A DNA stretch of 64,000 nt from contig JAESUZ010002552.1 in the NCBI GenBank assembly GCA_017311185.1, positions 1,116,001 through 1,180,000 on the forward strand, given 5' to 3'. A program made the translations under genes and the position numbers. This document shows positions 53,322 through 63,871 of this stretch, one piece after another. The notes beneath the pieces are model-generated. The model did not search any database. It was not told the origin of the DNA and saw only the letters and a program-made list of their open reading frames with translations. The number at the start of each line of letters is the position of its first letter. Position 1 is the stretch's first letter. This DNA comes from Proteles cristata cristata. Lineage: Eukaryota; Chordata; Mammalia; Carnivora; Hyaenidae.

Positions 53322-53522
53322 GGGGCACCTAGGTGGCTCAGTCGGTTAAGCACCAACTTCAGCTCAGGTCATGATCTTGAGGTTCTTGAGTTTGAGCCCC
53401 GTGTCAAGTTCTCTGCTGTCAGAGCACAGCCTGCTTTGGATCCTCTGTCTCTCTCTCTCTCTGCCCCTCTCTCTGCTCTCTCTCTCTCTCTCTCTCTCAA
53501 AAATAAATAAAGCATTAAAAAA
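53322..53522 (+). mobile_element. tRNA-Lys SINE, sense
   Basis: From 'ggggcacctaggtggctcag' through 'ctctgctgtcagagcacagc' to 'caaaaataaataaagcatta'. It lacks part of the middle ('agcctggagcctg' reduced). Flanks of 19 bp match with about five differences, so it is older. Confidence 0.94.
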
Positions 53523-53539
53523 TTAAAAAGGTTGAATAT

Positions 53540-53844
53540 AGAGAAACAAAGAGTAAAAGATGAGGCTGGGGAGAAATAGAGAGATGTTGGTAAAAGGAAG
53601 CAAACTTTCAGCAGTAAGATGAGTAAGATGACTAATGTGCGGCATGGGGACCATAGTTGACAGCACTGTGTATTGCATAATTGAAATCTCTAAGTGAGTA
53701 GAACTGAAATGTTGTCACATTTCAAACAAAAAAGAGATACATATGCAATAATTACCTAGATGGAGGGATCCATACATATATCACATCATCATGATGTACA
53801 CTTTAAATATCCTGCAATTTTACTTGTCAATTACCCCTGGAGAA
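53540..53844 (+). mobile_element. Old L1 LINE 3' end, sense
   Basis: 'ggggaccatagttgacagca', 'tgtattgcataattgaaatc', 'catgatgtacactttaaata' and 'ttttacttgtcaattacccc' follow the L1 3' end in order (L1MA-like). Confidence 0.8.
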
Positions 53845-53975
53845 ACTGAGGCGGGGGGTGGGGTGGGAGAGAAAAGGAAGTCCACAAGAGAGAAGTGATT
53901 TGCCCAAGGTCTGTCAGAGAATCCTAACAGACTAGGGTCCTGGTCTCAAATCTGTCTTCCTGGCCAGAACTCACA
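53845..53975 (-). repeat. MIR fragment (antisense)
   Basis: 'tggagaaactgaggcggggg', 'aagtgatttgcccaaggtct' and 'ggtcctggtctcaaatctgt' follow antisense MIR wording. Confidence 0.65.
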
Positions 53976-54169
53976 CCATGGTTTTCAAGCCAAGTGAAAC
54001 ATTTCAAGCAGCTTCTGTCTGTAGTATGTAATGGGCCATAGAAAGGCTGGACTTGGTCTGCAGAGAGTTAGTTAGGGAGATTTGGCCCCAGTCTTGACCC
54101 GGCTTCTTTGCTACAACAGACTTGCCGACAGGGCACGTGTGATGGGGGTGGGTAGTCGCTTGCTCCTGC

Positions 54170-54395
54170 CCTGGACCCTTGCCTCAGTGAGCGGTGACTG
54201 AGAGCGGGATTCTGGGATGCAGGAAGGACAGGGCGGCACCCCCAGCCCCCAGGAGCTCAGTTCAGTGGGGCATATAGACCCCTAACCAGATCGTTACAAT
54301 GGAGCAGCAAGACAAGTCGGGGGTGCTCAACCCAGCCCAGGCAGGACTTCCTGGAGGAGGTGATGTCCCGGAATGGCTCTGACTCACGGTGGAGG
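54170..54395 (-). repeat. L2 fragment (antisense), weak
   Basis: 'caggagctcagttcagtggg' and 'aggacttcctggaggaggtg' resemble antisense L2 phrases 'ggagcttacattctagtggg' and 'gaaggcttcctggaggagg'. Confidence 0.5.
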
Positions 54396-54926
54396 CCCCC
54401 ACATTCACTTCTGCTGCCCACCGCCCTATGCCTTCCCCCACCGCCCAAGCATTCCTCAAGTACACCCCCTTCCTCTTCTTCTCCTCAACACAACTGACGC
54501 ATACGGAACTTCGCTGGAAGCTAAAGAGTATAAATAAGGAAAATTACCAGCAGTCTGGCTGCGACGGGTCCTATTTCTGATCCTGATCCTGCGATGACCA
54601 TCAACTTAACCCCAAGTGCCTGCTTATCTCACAGAACCCAGTCTATTTGTAGCTGCTCCTCTCTCTCCAGCTGGATGCCCGTCCTCGCTCAAATATTCAA
54701 CACCAAGAAGACACACTCTGGGGTAAGAATTGGACTTAGCACTCCCTCCCCTCTCCACAACAGGCTCAGAAGCCCTCTCCTCTCTATCGCATTCTCAAGG
54801 GCAACGCAGGGCTCTCCTACAGAGGCAGCCTCAGAAAACTTAGCACAGAGAAGGGCAAGGAGAAGGGCTTCCTCCAGAGAACACACAGGGCACAGAATCT
54901 GGAGGAGGGACCGTAACGGAAGATTA
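54396..54926. other. Unassigned unique DNA
   Basis: No repeat or exon recognised. The 114-codon frame at 54594-54938 has no domain. Confidence 0.4.
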
Positions 54927-54942
54927 ATAAGTCCGTAGGACT

Positions 54943-55146
54943 GGGACACCTGGGTGGCTCAGCTGGTCAAGTGTCCAGCTCTTGATATCAGCTCAGGTCA
55001 TGATCTCGCGGTTCATGAGTTCGAGCCCCGAGTTGGGCTTTGCACCGACAGCGAGGAACCTGCTTGGGATTCTCTCTCCTTTTCTCTTTTCCCTCCCCCC
55101 GCCCCACTTCTCAAAATAAATAAACAAACTTCTAAAAAAATTTTAA
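54943..55146 (+). mobile_element. tRNA-Lys SINE, diverged sense copy
   Basis: 'gggacacctgggtggctcag' head, then 'gctggtcaagtgtccagctc', and tail 'tctcaaaataaataaacaaa'. A 16-bp duplication with three mismatches lies at 54927-54942 and 55147-55162. The 'cttgatatcagctcagg' wording marks an older form. Confidence 0.95.
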
Positions 55147-55329
55147 ATGAGTCTATAGGACTAGCTTCTACTTCACTACGCCTGTTTACAATCCCCCCTC
55201 CTCACCCCGTTAACCCTCACTGTGGTCTTTAAGTTAAGGAGGTAGGAATAGTCTCAAAGGGGTGCGATAACACACCTAAGGAGAGGAAATGAGGAGATAT
55301 TGATCGAGATCCACCCATCCATGCAGTAC

Positions 55330-55775
55330 ACAGAATAATGCCCCCCAAGGGTCTACCTCCTCTTTCGCAGACCCCATGAATATGCTCCCTTCTGAAGCAA
55401 AAGGGACTCTGCAGATATGATTAGGCTAAAGATCTTGAGAGGGAGAGATTATCCTGGATGATCTGGGTGAACCCAACAGGATCCTAAGGGTCCCTGTAAG
55501 TAAGAAAGGGGGGCAGAGAGTCAGACTCAGAGTGATACAGCACAAGGGGACTTCGTTGACCACTGTGGTTTGAGGATGGGGAGAAGAAGCCACGAAGCCA
55601 AGGGAATGCAGAGGCCTCCGGAAGCAGAACAGCCTCTCTCCTGAGCCTCCAGAAAGGAATGTGGTCCCACCGACCCCTTGATTTTAGCCCTGTAAGGCCC
55701 CAGTCGGGCTTCTGGCCCCAAGAACCGTGATGGTGAGTGTGTGTGTTTAAGCCACTGAGTTTGAAAGTTACCACC
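55330..55775 (+). mobile_element. MLT1-family LTR (ERVL-MaLR), sense
   Basis: 'cacagaataatgccccccaa', 'gggactctgcagatatgatt', 'gatcttgagagggagagatt', 'atcctggatgatctgggtga', 'ccaagggaatgcagaggcct', 'cttgattttagccctgtaag' and 'gtttaagccactgagtttga' are in MLT1 order. The last ~30 bases of the LTR are not clear. A solitary LTR with no internal sequence. Confidence 0.85.
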
Positions 55776-55819
55776 TTCATCACCTCCTGTGGGCATCTGA
55801 GCAACTCCCAGGAGGGATT

Positions 55820-55900
55820 GGTGGAGGGCACTGAGGCTCAGTTTGTGACTTGCTCCAGGCCACCCAGCTGCTCTTAAGTTTGGGTTTCTTAACAGAAGAG
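55820..55900 (-). repeat. MIR trace (antisense)
   Basis: 'gcactgaggctcagtttgtg' and 'cttgctccaggccacccagc' fit the antisense MIR core. Confidence 0.5.
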
Positions 55901-57989
55901 CCTGAGGCAAGGTTCGGGATTCATGACTTCTTGAGGGAGTCCCCTTGAGCCAAAACACATAAAAGAGTAGGAGAAGCAGCAGAGGGAAGGGCATGAAGGT
56001 CTTGGGGCAGGTCACTACATGGGTCCCAGTAAATAAATCAGCTGAAAATATTACCCCCACTCCTGGCAAGGGGCTCAGCCCGTTGTTCCCTGTGTCAGCC
56101 CGTCATTGGCTGGCTGGTTGCTGCCCTGAGCCGCTAGAGGTAACCCTCCAGGCAGAGGGCAGTTCTCTACAGAAGGGACAACTATGAGCTGTCAGGGCCC
56201 TCGCTCACACAGCCACGGATGGACAAGTCACAACAGCATTCCCACAGGTATGGCCACGGCCCCGTCTCATACAGGAGATGTGAGAGTCCACAGCCCAGGG
56301 CATGTGTGGACCGGCCAGAGAGCAGTGCGCACCGTGGCACGGGGCAGGGGTAGCTGGAGCTGGAGACAGGTGTCCGGGTCGGTGAGGCAGCAGGCCAGAG
56401 GCTGGGTGCCCCACGGTGCCCAAGCAGCAGCACCCCATCCTCCCCCACCCCAGACCAGAGCCTTGAAGGTTCCTGATTCCCCAAGGGAATTGGATGTTGA
56501 CGGTGTTCACAGCTCTCTCTTCTTCTCCTTGCCATCCCCTCTTTCTTTCTGAGCCAGCCCCTGAAGCTATTAATATCCAACTTGAACTAAACCATGATTG
56601 TATTTCAACCTTCCTATTTTATTTGCCACAAGCAGGTTGTTCCTTCAGGGTGGCGAGCAGAGCCGGGATCTTGCGTCTTTCCAGCCCGCACACTGAAAGC
56701 TGATCGTACAGACTCGCCGGCCCGTACCAGGTCCGCAAGGGAAATGAGCGGTTCATTTTCTGCATGTCTTCTGTAGTGGTGGCTTCTGTGCCTGTTAGGA
56801 AACTCTGAACACGTTGCACCGCCGGCCTAACAGAGCAGAAATGTGCTCTCTAGCGAGGCCAGGGCCAGGCCACGGGGAGCTTGGGGAGAGGCTCTGCCCA
56901 TGGACCACTGGCTGCTGTCCGGACGGGACGAAGGATGGAAGGTGGCAGGCGAGAGGGCCGGAAGCCTGCCCAGAGGCCTCGCGAGGCGGCACCTGCCATT
57001 CACGGAGGTGGTCTGCGGTCCCCGGTGTCTTATCAGCCCCTCGATGATGCTGGAAAGAGCGCTGTGGGCCACCCCAGCCCACCAGTGGGGAAGACCACGC
57101 CCAGAATGACCTCACACCTTGCCCATGGATTACCGGAAAGGTCTAGGACAGGGCTCTGGTGTCCTGACCCATAGCCTGCCCTCCAGCCTGGGCTCCAGTC
57201 CCTGACGCCACGGTGCGAATAAAATGGGGCTCCCCCACCGCTCCCTGAGCTTCCCTCCCTTCCCAACCAGCAGCCAAGCGAGGTATATGTTTCCCACCAA
57301 GCCTCTTGGGCCCAGAACCCTGCCTCCTCTCACCCATGCCAGGGGGCAGGTGGAGACCAGGGCTGACTTTAACCCCCCAGAGCCAAATGTCATACAGTCC
57401 CTCTCCCAGCCCAGGAATGCAGCCCCACCGGGACCCCCAGACAGTCATGCTGGGTGCCACTGTGTCCCCGAGGCAGGAAGTTCATCAGTGGTTGATTTGC
57501 CTGAGAGAAAAAAAACAAAAACAAAAAAACAAAAAAACCCTGGAAGATGAAATAACCAGAGAGCTCCTGGGCCTGGCGGACTGGCTGCACTGCATCTGCC
57601 GGAGGAAAAGGCAAACTGGGGGTTGACCCACCCGGGGCAGAGAGCTGGCCACTTACTTCCTAGAAGGAGCTGTGTTCGTGACAAGGTCAGTATTGCTGAC
57701 CATAAAACCCCCCCATTCAGCCAGACTTTGGGGTCACATTTCCTCCTCCCAGAGCCCTGATCCTGAGCACAGACCTCCGTGGACACCTGGGATTGGTATG
57801 TAAGACCTGTGACAGATGATAAAAGACGAGGTGTGGGGTCCTGCCCCCTACCCCCCAACTTCTCACAAGGTCCCCCTGCCTGCATCCAATGCTTGCATTC
57901 CTGAACTGCCTCCACGCCCAGAGACGCGGCCTTTGGTGGATTGATATCACAGGGCGTGGATCTCCCCTCAGAAGCCTCACGGGGCCAGG
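55901..57989. other. Long GC-rich stretch without genes
   Basis: No repeat or credible exon. Overlapping frames of 60-180 codons occur on both strands, as expected for GC-rich DNA with few stops. A CAAAA-rich run is at 57508-57538. Confidence 0.4.
57508..57538. repeat. A-rich (CAAAAA)n-like simple repeat
   Basis: A-runs separated by single C. No SINE precedes it. Confidence 0.9.
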
Positions 57990-58115
57990 AGGGCAGAGAC
58001 GATTATCCACCTTGTATAGCTGAGTGAAGCGGGGCTCAGTGAGATGAAGTGACTCATCCAAGGTCACACAGCTAAACCCCAGCAGAGCCATAACTAGGAC
58101 TGAGTCCCTTTCCCC
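57990..58115 (-). repeat. MIR SINE (antisense)
   Basis: 'ctgagtgaagcggggctcag', 'gtgactcatccaaggtcaca' and 'cagctaaaccccagcagagc' follow the antisense MIR core. Confidence 0.75.
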
Positions 58116-58610
58116 CGTGTGCCTCCCATGGGGCTCAGATGCTGCAACTGCAAGGCTCTCAGCACCAGGAGGCAAGTGGGAGATGCCCAGACCTCCCCCC
58201 TGGAGGGCAGCGTGGTGCACAGGCCCTCGGATGACAACAGAGACTGGCTCTTCCAGGGGCTGGAGGGAGGTCCAAAGGCCTCCACTCATCCTGGACACTC
58301 ACACCGCACTGGCCACTCAGGAGGGCAAGGTGTGTTGCCTCATGTAAGCAAATGGACAAAAGCCATTATGGCAGATGAGCTTACGGGACTCAGACATCTC
58401 ACTCAGGGCGAGGCTGGGGACAGAGCCCTGGGCTCCCAGATAAAAGGTTCTGGCCCTTGGAGTAAAGGAAGACCTGGGACCCCATGCAGAAGGGAACTCA
58501 GACACGGAAGGAAAGGCCATTCCAGAATCTGTGTGGGAGCCCCGGATCCAGGGTCTGGCAGGAGGCCTAAAAGGGAGAGGGGGCAAGTGAGGATAATAGC
58601 GGGCATATCC

Positions 58611-58642
58611 GGGGGGGTGGGGGTGGGGGTGGGGGGGGTGGG
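58611..58642 (+). repeat. G-rich tract, G-quadruplex pattern
   Basis: G-runs of seven, five, five, eight and three separated by single T. Confidence 0.93.
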
Positions 58643-58964
58643 CACGCAGTGGGAGGGCTGTGAAGCAGCGATGACCATGCCACTCCCCACCCGAGCCTGT
58701 ACCTTGTCCCAGATCCCCATCCCTGGCCAGGACAACCCACGAGGCCCCCGCCTCCAGGCCCCCAACCGCAGCCAAGTGGCTCCACTGCTGGACCCTCCTT
58801 CTCTCCCGCTGATTCAATTATTCATCTAGTGAGTTCTCAGCGTTGGAGTTAATCTCTCCCCCTTCTCAGCCACCCCCAAGGCCCCCCCCTAAGTTCGGGG
58901 TGGGGAAAAGCACTGGCGGTTCCGTGTGGTGTTGATTAGAGTATTGATCCTGGCTCCAGCCTGC

Positions 58965-59130
58965 TGTTGCGGCCGAGCATCCATCAATGCCAGGCGAGTT
59001 GGGCAGCAGACTGGCCTCGGGCCGGGCCGGGCCGGGCCACACCAGAGTGGGCCCAGCGCTGCCCTCCCACTGGAGCCGGGCCGGGCGTGCGGGGCGCTGC
59101 GACGTGGGGCCGGGTGGCGGCTCCCTGTGG
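58965..59130. promoter_or_regulatory. CpG-dense patch with (CGGGC)n
   Basis: By hand count, about 17 CpG sites lie in roughly 165 bp, including four tandem CGGGC units at 59017-59038 and a second cluster 'gccgggccgggcgtgcgggg' near 59075. This is far denser than the surrounding DNA. It is short for a CpG island, and no gene start is recognised beside it. Confidence 0.4.
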
Positions 59131-59329
59131 TCCCAGCACCTGCCTCCTCTTCTCACTCTCTGTTCCTCAGAGCTCTCTCCCCTTTGCTCTGCGGCCCTTG
59201 ATTCACGGCTGCTTTTATCTGGTCATTCTGGCTGATAGCTGTCCCCGTCATTTCTCCAACACCTGCAGCCAAGTCCTCCTCTGCAAAGTCTTTCGTTGTC
59301 CCTGCACTGCGGTGAGGTTCGGATTACGC

Positions 59330-59425
59330 TCCACTTCCCCTCTGTATGCAGAAACTGAGGCTCACCGAGGTGAAGTGAGGTGAGGCCACTCGGACAGAGG
59401 AGGGGCCAGACCGGAATGTCACTGT
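59330..59425 (-). repeat. MIR fragment (antisense)
   Basis: 'atgcagaaactgaggctcac' and 'ggggccagaccggaatgt' resemble the antisense MIR core and head. Confidence 0.6.
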
Positions 59426-59464
59426 GCCAGCAGGCCACACCGCTCCCCACTAGCAAAAGGAGCA

Positions 59465-59660
59465 GCGACGCTAATTGAGCCACTATGTGCCAGGGACACA
59501 TTCTCTCGCTGACAACTCATATTTATCTTGTGATGTAGAGGTTCATTATCCTCATTTTACAGATGACGACACTTAAGTAACTTGTCTCCCGGTGGCACAG
59601 CAAGGAAGTGGCAGAACCGGATTCAAGCCCTCGTCTGCAAAACTTCCCACCCAAGCTCCT
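59465..59660 (-). repeat. MIR SINE (antisense)
   Basis: 'ccactatgtgccagggacac', 'cctcattttacagatgacga', 'gtaacttgtctcccggtggc' and 'ggcagaaccggattcaagcc' follow antisense MIR order over about 195 bp. Confidence 0.85.
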
Positions 59661-59734
59661 TATGTTTCTCTGGCAGGTCCCCGTCGAGAAGTGGTCTCTC
59701 CCGTGTGCTCTCATTTTCCGTTTACATTCACTGC

Positions 59735-59815
59735 AGGCAAATTGGTGCTATTATCCCCCATTTTTTAATCAGGAGGTCATAGGGGAAACTGAGGCATGGT
59801 GTGGGGACGCAGCTG
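59735..59815 (-). repeat. MIR fragment (antisense)
   Basis: 'gtgctattatcccccatttt' and 'ggggaaactgaggcatggtg' are antisense MIR core phrases, a separate copy from the one before. Confidence 0.68.
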
Positions 59816-59874
59816 GAAAGGACACTTCTCATCACTGAGCGCAGGCGCCTGGGCAAGTTGTTTGTACTCTCGGT

Positions 59875-60010
59875 TTCTCACCAATGCACCTCGTTAGCAC
59901 CCCCAGAAGCTCTGTAGACAATTAAAATGCCAGGGTCCCACTCCTGAGATTCTGATTCAGTAGATGTGGGGTGGGGCCCAGTCATCTGCATTGTAGAAAG
60001 CATGCAGGTT
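59875..60010 (-). mobile_element. MER5A-type DNA transposon fragment (antisense)
   Basis: 'actcctgagattctgattca', 'gtagatgtggggtggggccc' and 'gtcatctgcattgtagaaag' match the antisense MER5A core closely. The left part is diverged. Confidence 0.8.
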
Positions 60011-60110
60011 TTCATTCAACCAATATTTATTGGATCTCTATTATGGGAAGCCCAGCATGGACAGGAGCCACCTGTCCGGGTGCCTTCGAGCGGTGCTAAA
60101 GCCCTGCTCT
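60011..60110 (-). repeat. L2 trace (antisense)
   Basis: 'cattcaaccaatatttattg' and 'gatctctattatgggaagcc' resemble the beginning of antisense L2 3' sequence. Confidence 0.5.
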
Positions 60111-61584
60111 CAGTATGCACAGAGCATCGCCCCCACTTGTGCAATGTGTGCGTTGGAGAGAGGAGTTGGAGTTGGACGGGCAGGCTGCGGGACAGCGTCA
60201 CCCACCATGTCCTGTGTGCTGCCGCAGTCCTAAATCGTCAGGCTTGATGGCCTCTGTGGTCCTTGCCATGCGGAGAACCTGGGATCCACCTGTGCCTTTC
60301 GCGTGCTCTTTGCGCGGGCCTTTCGTCCGTTTCCTGGCATCCCCGGCCGTCGTGTTCCTCACCATGGCTGGATCACTCCCTGCCCCCGGGAGAGGGCCCT
60401 GCATGGGGGGGTGTGGCCCAGGAGGCCCTGGGCTGGTTGACTCCTGAATCCCAGGCACCCGCCCACCCCTCTTTTACCTTGAGCTCTAGTTGCGGAAGGC
60501 AGGAAGGGAAGCAGGTGGGGCCACCCCCCACCAGCCCTTGAGGCAGCGCAGTGGCCATGCCGGGGCTGCAAGGCAGCTATGATTGCAAATTGATCTGTTG
60601 TGCACTGAGCTGGTGATCAAGAAGACAGAGAGCACGTTGTTGATACTGCATCACCCATCGGGCCTGGAGTCTCTCCCTTGGGCTAGCCGGGGAGGGTAGA
60701 GAGAGAAAGAGAGAGAGGGAGAGAGAGAGAGAAAGCTGTTCCTGCATTAGCTGGAGTCTTTGCAGGGCCCCAGGGAGGGAAGGGATGACCCCAGGCTCAG
60801 TCTCAGGGAGCCCTGGGCTCTCTTGTTCTCTCTCCAGAACCAGCTTGCAGCTCAACCCGGAACAGAAGAGCTAAAGCAGCAGATACTTCAGACATTTGTT
60901 TCCATCTGGTTTATAATCCTGTAGTTTGACATGGGTCTGGGAGCAAAGGGCATACCCTTCACATTCATGCCGCTGGCTCGGGGGCAGGTGTTTGCTTTTC
61001 TCCAGTGCTGGGGGCGAGAGAGGCTGGGGGAATGCCGGCGTCCAAAGCCCTGGTGAGGGAAACCCAAGCTGGGCTGCCCCTTCGGCCGCTTAGCCAAGAT
61101 CTAGCTCCGTGATGAGAACCTGGAGAGTCGGGTCCTGCCAGAGCCACGTTGAGCCCAGATGCTCTCCAGGTCTTCCCTTCCCAGCCCAGTGCTGTCAGGA
61201 GCTGGGACGGCCGTGGGAGAAGCCGGCCACATGGACACCAGTGCCCAGCTGACACGGTGCCAGAGACTTCTGTGCCCGAGCTTCACCCTCCCCTGGGGGT
61301 CTCTGGCTGGCCCATACTCAGGCTTCAGGCTAGGCCTGCTTCCTGTGGCCCTGGCCCATCTGACCTTCCCCTATGGCTCAGTCACACAGGGGCCCAATGG
61401 TGCAGGGAAAGCCGGTGAAATCTCACAGCCCAAGTCACAGGAAGCCAGGCAGTCGGCCTTACACGGCACGACGTGGCTCAGCGCCAAAGTGGGGACCAGC
61501 ACCTGCCAATGGCCCCCTCGCTCAGTCAGGGTCTACGCCCATACTACCCTCAGTAACTGACATATACACCCATGGGGGGATTTT
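60111..61584. other. Unassigned GC-rich DNA
   Basis: Apart from the GA repeat at 60697-60735, no repeat or exon is recognised. Several chance frames on both strands. Confidence 0.4.
60697..60735. repeat. (GA)n simple repeat
   Basis: A purine run of GA units with AAA and GGG interruptions. Confidence 0.92.
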
Positions 61585-61897
61585 TTTTGAAGTTTTTATT
61601 TTATTTATTTTGGGGAGGGCAGGTGCGGGGAAGTGGGCAGAGAGAGGAGAGAGAGAATCCCAAGCAAGCTCTGGGCTGTCAGAGTGAGCCCAAGGTGGAG
61701 CTCACTCCACGTTTTATTTATTTTGGGGAGGACGGGTGCGGGGAAGTGGGCAGAGAGAGAAGAGAGAGAATCCCAAGCAAGCTCTGGGCTGTCAGTGTGA
61801 GCCCAACGTGGGGCTCGAACTCACAAACGGCAAGATCACCTCCTGAGCTGAAGTCAAGAGTAGGATGTGTAACTGACTTAGCCACCCAGATGCTCCG
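61585..61897 (-). mobile_element. tRNA-Lys SINE with an internal 113-bp tandem duplication
   Basis: An antisense SINE, with T-rich tail at the left and diverged head complement 'cttagccacccagatgctcc' at the right. The block 61599-61711 is repeated at 61712-61824, each starting 'ttttatttattttggggagg' and containing 'caagcaagctctgggctgtc'. The two units differ at a few positions, such as 'ggagctcactccac' against 'gggctcgaactcac'. A loose duplication ('gggggatttttttt' and 'gagggagtattttt') flanks the whole. Confidence 0.88.
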
Positions 61898-62079
61898 AGG
61901 GAGTATTTTTAAATAACAGACCAACCCCTGCTGTCCACTTTGTGGCCATCTACTGAGTGCCAGCACGCACCAAATGAAGTGTTTGGCCACAAGGGAGAAG
62001 CACTTATGTGGCTGCGTACTGATCTGGGGCGCTCCTGGCCACATGATGAGAGCCACGTAAGAGCTGTGGTAGACATTTG

Positions 62080-62245
62080 AGGCAGCACAAGAGCCAGACC
62101 ATCGGTTGAGGGAAGACTTCCTGGAGGAGGTGATACTCAAGCTGAGTCTCAAAGAATGAGAAGGGGTTCTCCAGGCAGCTGCAGGAAGAAAGGACATTCC
62201 AGAAAGAGGCCACAGCTTGTCCAGAGGCTCCCGTGGCCACATCCT
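62080..62245 (-). repeat. L2 LINE fragment (antisense)
   Basis: 'gaagacttcctggaggaggt', 'gatactcaagctgagtctca' and 'ggacattccagaaagaggcc' match antisense L2 in order. Confidence 0.78.
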
Positions 62246-62264
62246 ATGGAGCCTCCCCAGGTTC

Positions 62265-62570
62265 CATCACTGAATTCAACCAACAGCTATTGAATGTTTA
62301 CTGTGCACCAAGCCCTGGACAGGGGCTAGGAGGTAGAGGCAGGGGTGACGGGCATTGGAGAGACAAGTGGAATAATTTAAAGTCCCTGTTCCCTGAGGGA
62401 AAATGAGACGGCCACCCAGAAGTCACCAATACCCAACAGACAGAGAAGTAAGCAACGTGCAGAGGGAAACGGAAGCCGGAGGATAGCTCTGTCAGGGTGA
62501 GATGGGAGGGCAGGGATTGGGGAAAGCTTCTGGGAGACTGTGGTTCACGTGGGCCTTGGAGGATGTGGGG
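62265..62570 (-). repeat. L2 LINE fragment, second copy (antisense)
   Basis: 'gaattcaaccaacagctatt', 'gtttactgtgcaccaagccc', 'agaagtaagcaacgtgcaga' and 'gggaaagcttctgggagact' follow antisense L2 order. It restarts L2 from its 3' end, so it is not a continuation of the piece at 62080. Confidence 0.7.
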
Positions 62571-63219
62571 TCCGTGACAGGTCCTGGGACCCTGGGAGCA
62601 CAGAGAAGCACAGGCTGTGGAATGCACATACCCGAATTCAATAACTGATGAAGTTGGGTAAACCACCATCGGGTTCCATGGGCTGTCATTGGCCAAACAA
62701 GCTGGAATGGACTTAATAAAGGGATGTTTTATAAATGTGTCAGCAGGGGGGAAGCAGAGACACTACCATCTAGAGGTCCAAAGGACAAGAGAGGTTTCTG
62801 GAAGGATGTAAGGAGCACACACTTTCAGTCAAAGGACGTGGCTAAGCCCAAGGCCATCCCCCAGAAGGGAGACAGGAATAAAGACCTTGACTTCTCCCCA
62901 GTCAGTCTCCCTGTTGCCCTGCTGGGGCTCCCCATTGTCAGAACCGGGGGGCATCCGGAGGCATGGCATCAGCCTCCCTGGGGCAGAGGATGGGAACAAA
63001 AGGGTGGAGAGTGGTCTGGGGCAGAGCAAATGAAAGCTGTCTGCTACCTGTTACATCTGTCTCTGGGAGCCCTCCCCTCCAGGTGAAACAAAATCATTAC
63101 AGTCCTAAGAACCCCACAGAGGCCTCCAGAGCACCAACTGAGATAACAAGAGTTTTCATAGCAAGATCATTGCTACTCCTCATGGCGGGTCTGCTGGCCA
63201 TCCCTCTTCTGTACAAGTC
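62571..63219. other. Unassigned unique DNA
   Basis: No repeat or exon recognised. The 120-codon frame at 62724-63086 has no domain. Confidence 0.4.
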
Positions 63220-63290
63220 TGTTCAATATTCCTAAGGAGATCATTTTGCAGATGAAGGGACTCAGGTTCAGAGAGGTTAAGTCACGTCCC
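63220..63290 (-). repeat. MIR fragment (antisense)
   Basis: 'ttttgcagatgaagggactc' and 'cagagaggttaagtcacgtc' are the antisense MIR core. Confidence 0.72.
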
Positions 63291-63670
63291 TATGTTGGTC
63301 AACCCCTTACGTTGCAAGAGACAGAAACCCAAGTCAAACTGGCTTCAGCAAGAAAGAAAAGAAAAAGCAACTGGCTCACGGAGGTGAACTGTCCAGGAAC
63401 AGGTATGGTTCCAGTGTTTCAGGTGTGGCTGTATCTAGGCGCTCTACTGAGGTTACTGAGTATATCTATTTTCTGTCACCTCACTCCTGTCCTCCTGTTT
63501 GGCTTTGTTCTCCAGAAGAGTCTTCCCCAAACACGACAAAGTGTTTTTGGGTATACTTCTATCAGCTTAGCCACACCCGGGGAAAGAGACCCCCTTCCAG
63601 AATTTCCAACAAACGTCCTCAGGCTGACTTCCCCATCTCTGGACCAATCCCCATGGCCAGGGTGATCTGA
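63291..63670. repeat. Old interspersed repeat, family not named (second copy)
   Basis: 'gttgcaagagacagaaaccc', 'aagtcaaactggcttcagca', 'gcaactggctcacggaggtg' and 'ggaccaatccccatggccag' match a mammal-wide repeat wording also seen at 38.2-38.7 kb. I cannot name the family. The frames in it are not genes. Confidence 0.55.
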
Positions 63671-63871
63671 GCTCTCAGAAACACCTGAGAAAACATCTGA
63701 GAAAAGATGGGGAAAAGGAAAAACCAGACAGCTGACTGCCCAAAGCAAAGGAGACAGTGGGGCCTCCAGAAACAGCAAGATGCAAGCAGCCACCCAGGGA
63801 CCAATCTGATGGTCCAGCTTCCAAGCTCTTTTTATTGTTTTATTGTTGTTGTTATTGTGTATTGCTGGGTT

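Larger units (their letters stand above)
58116..59329. other. Unassigned GC-rich DNA with a CpG-dense patch
   Basis: No repeat or exon recognised. The 236-codon frame at 58119-58829 spans the G-rich tract (58611) and is opposed by several minus-strand frames up to 193 codons; it reads as chance. 58800-58980 is complex and AT-richer, just before the CpG-dense patch. Confidence 0.4.

Noticed and set aside
53041..53332. Short frames rich in Tyr and Ile near 53.2 kb
   Set aside because: They translate the TG/TA microsatellite.
58119..58829. 236-codon plus-strand frame
   Set aside because: It runs through a G-rich simple repeat (a run of Gly and Val codons) and is overlapped by several minus-strand frames of similar quality.
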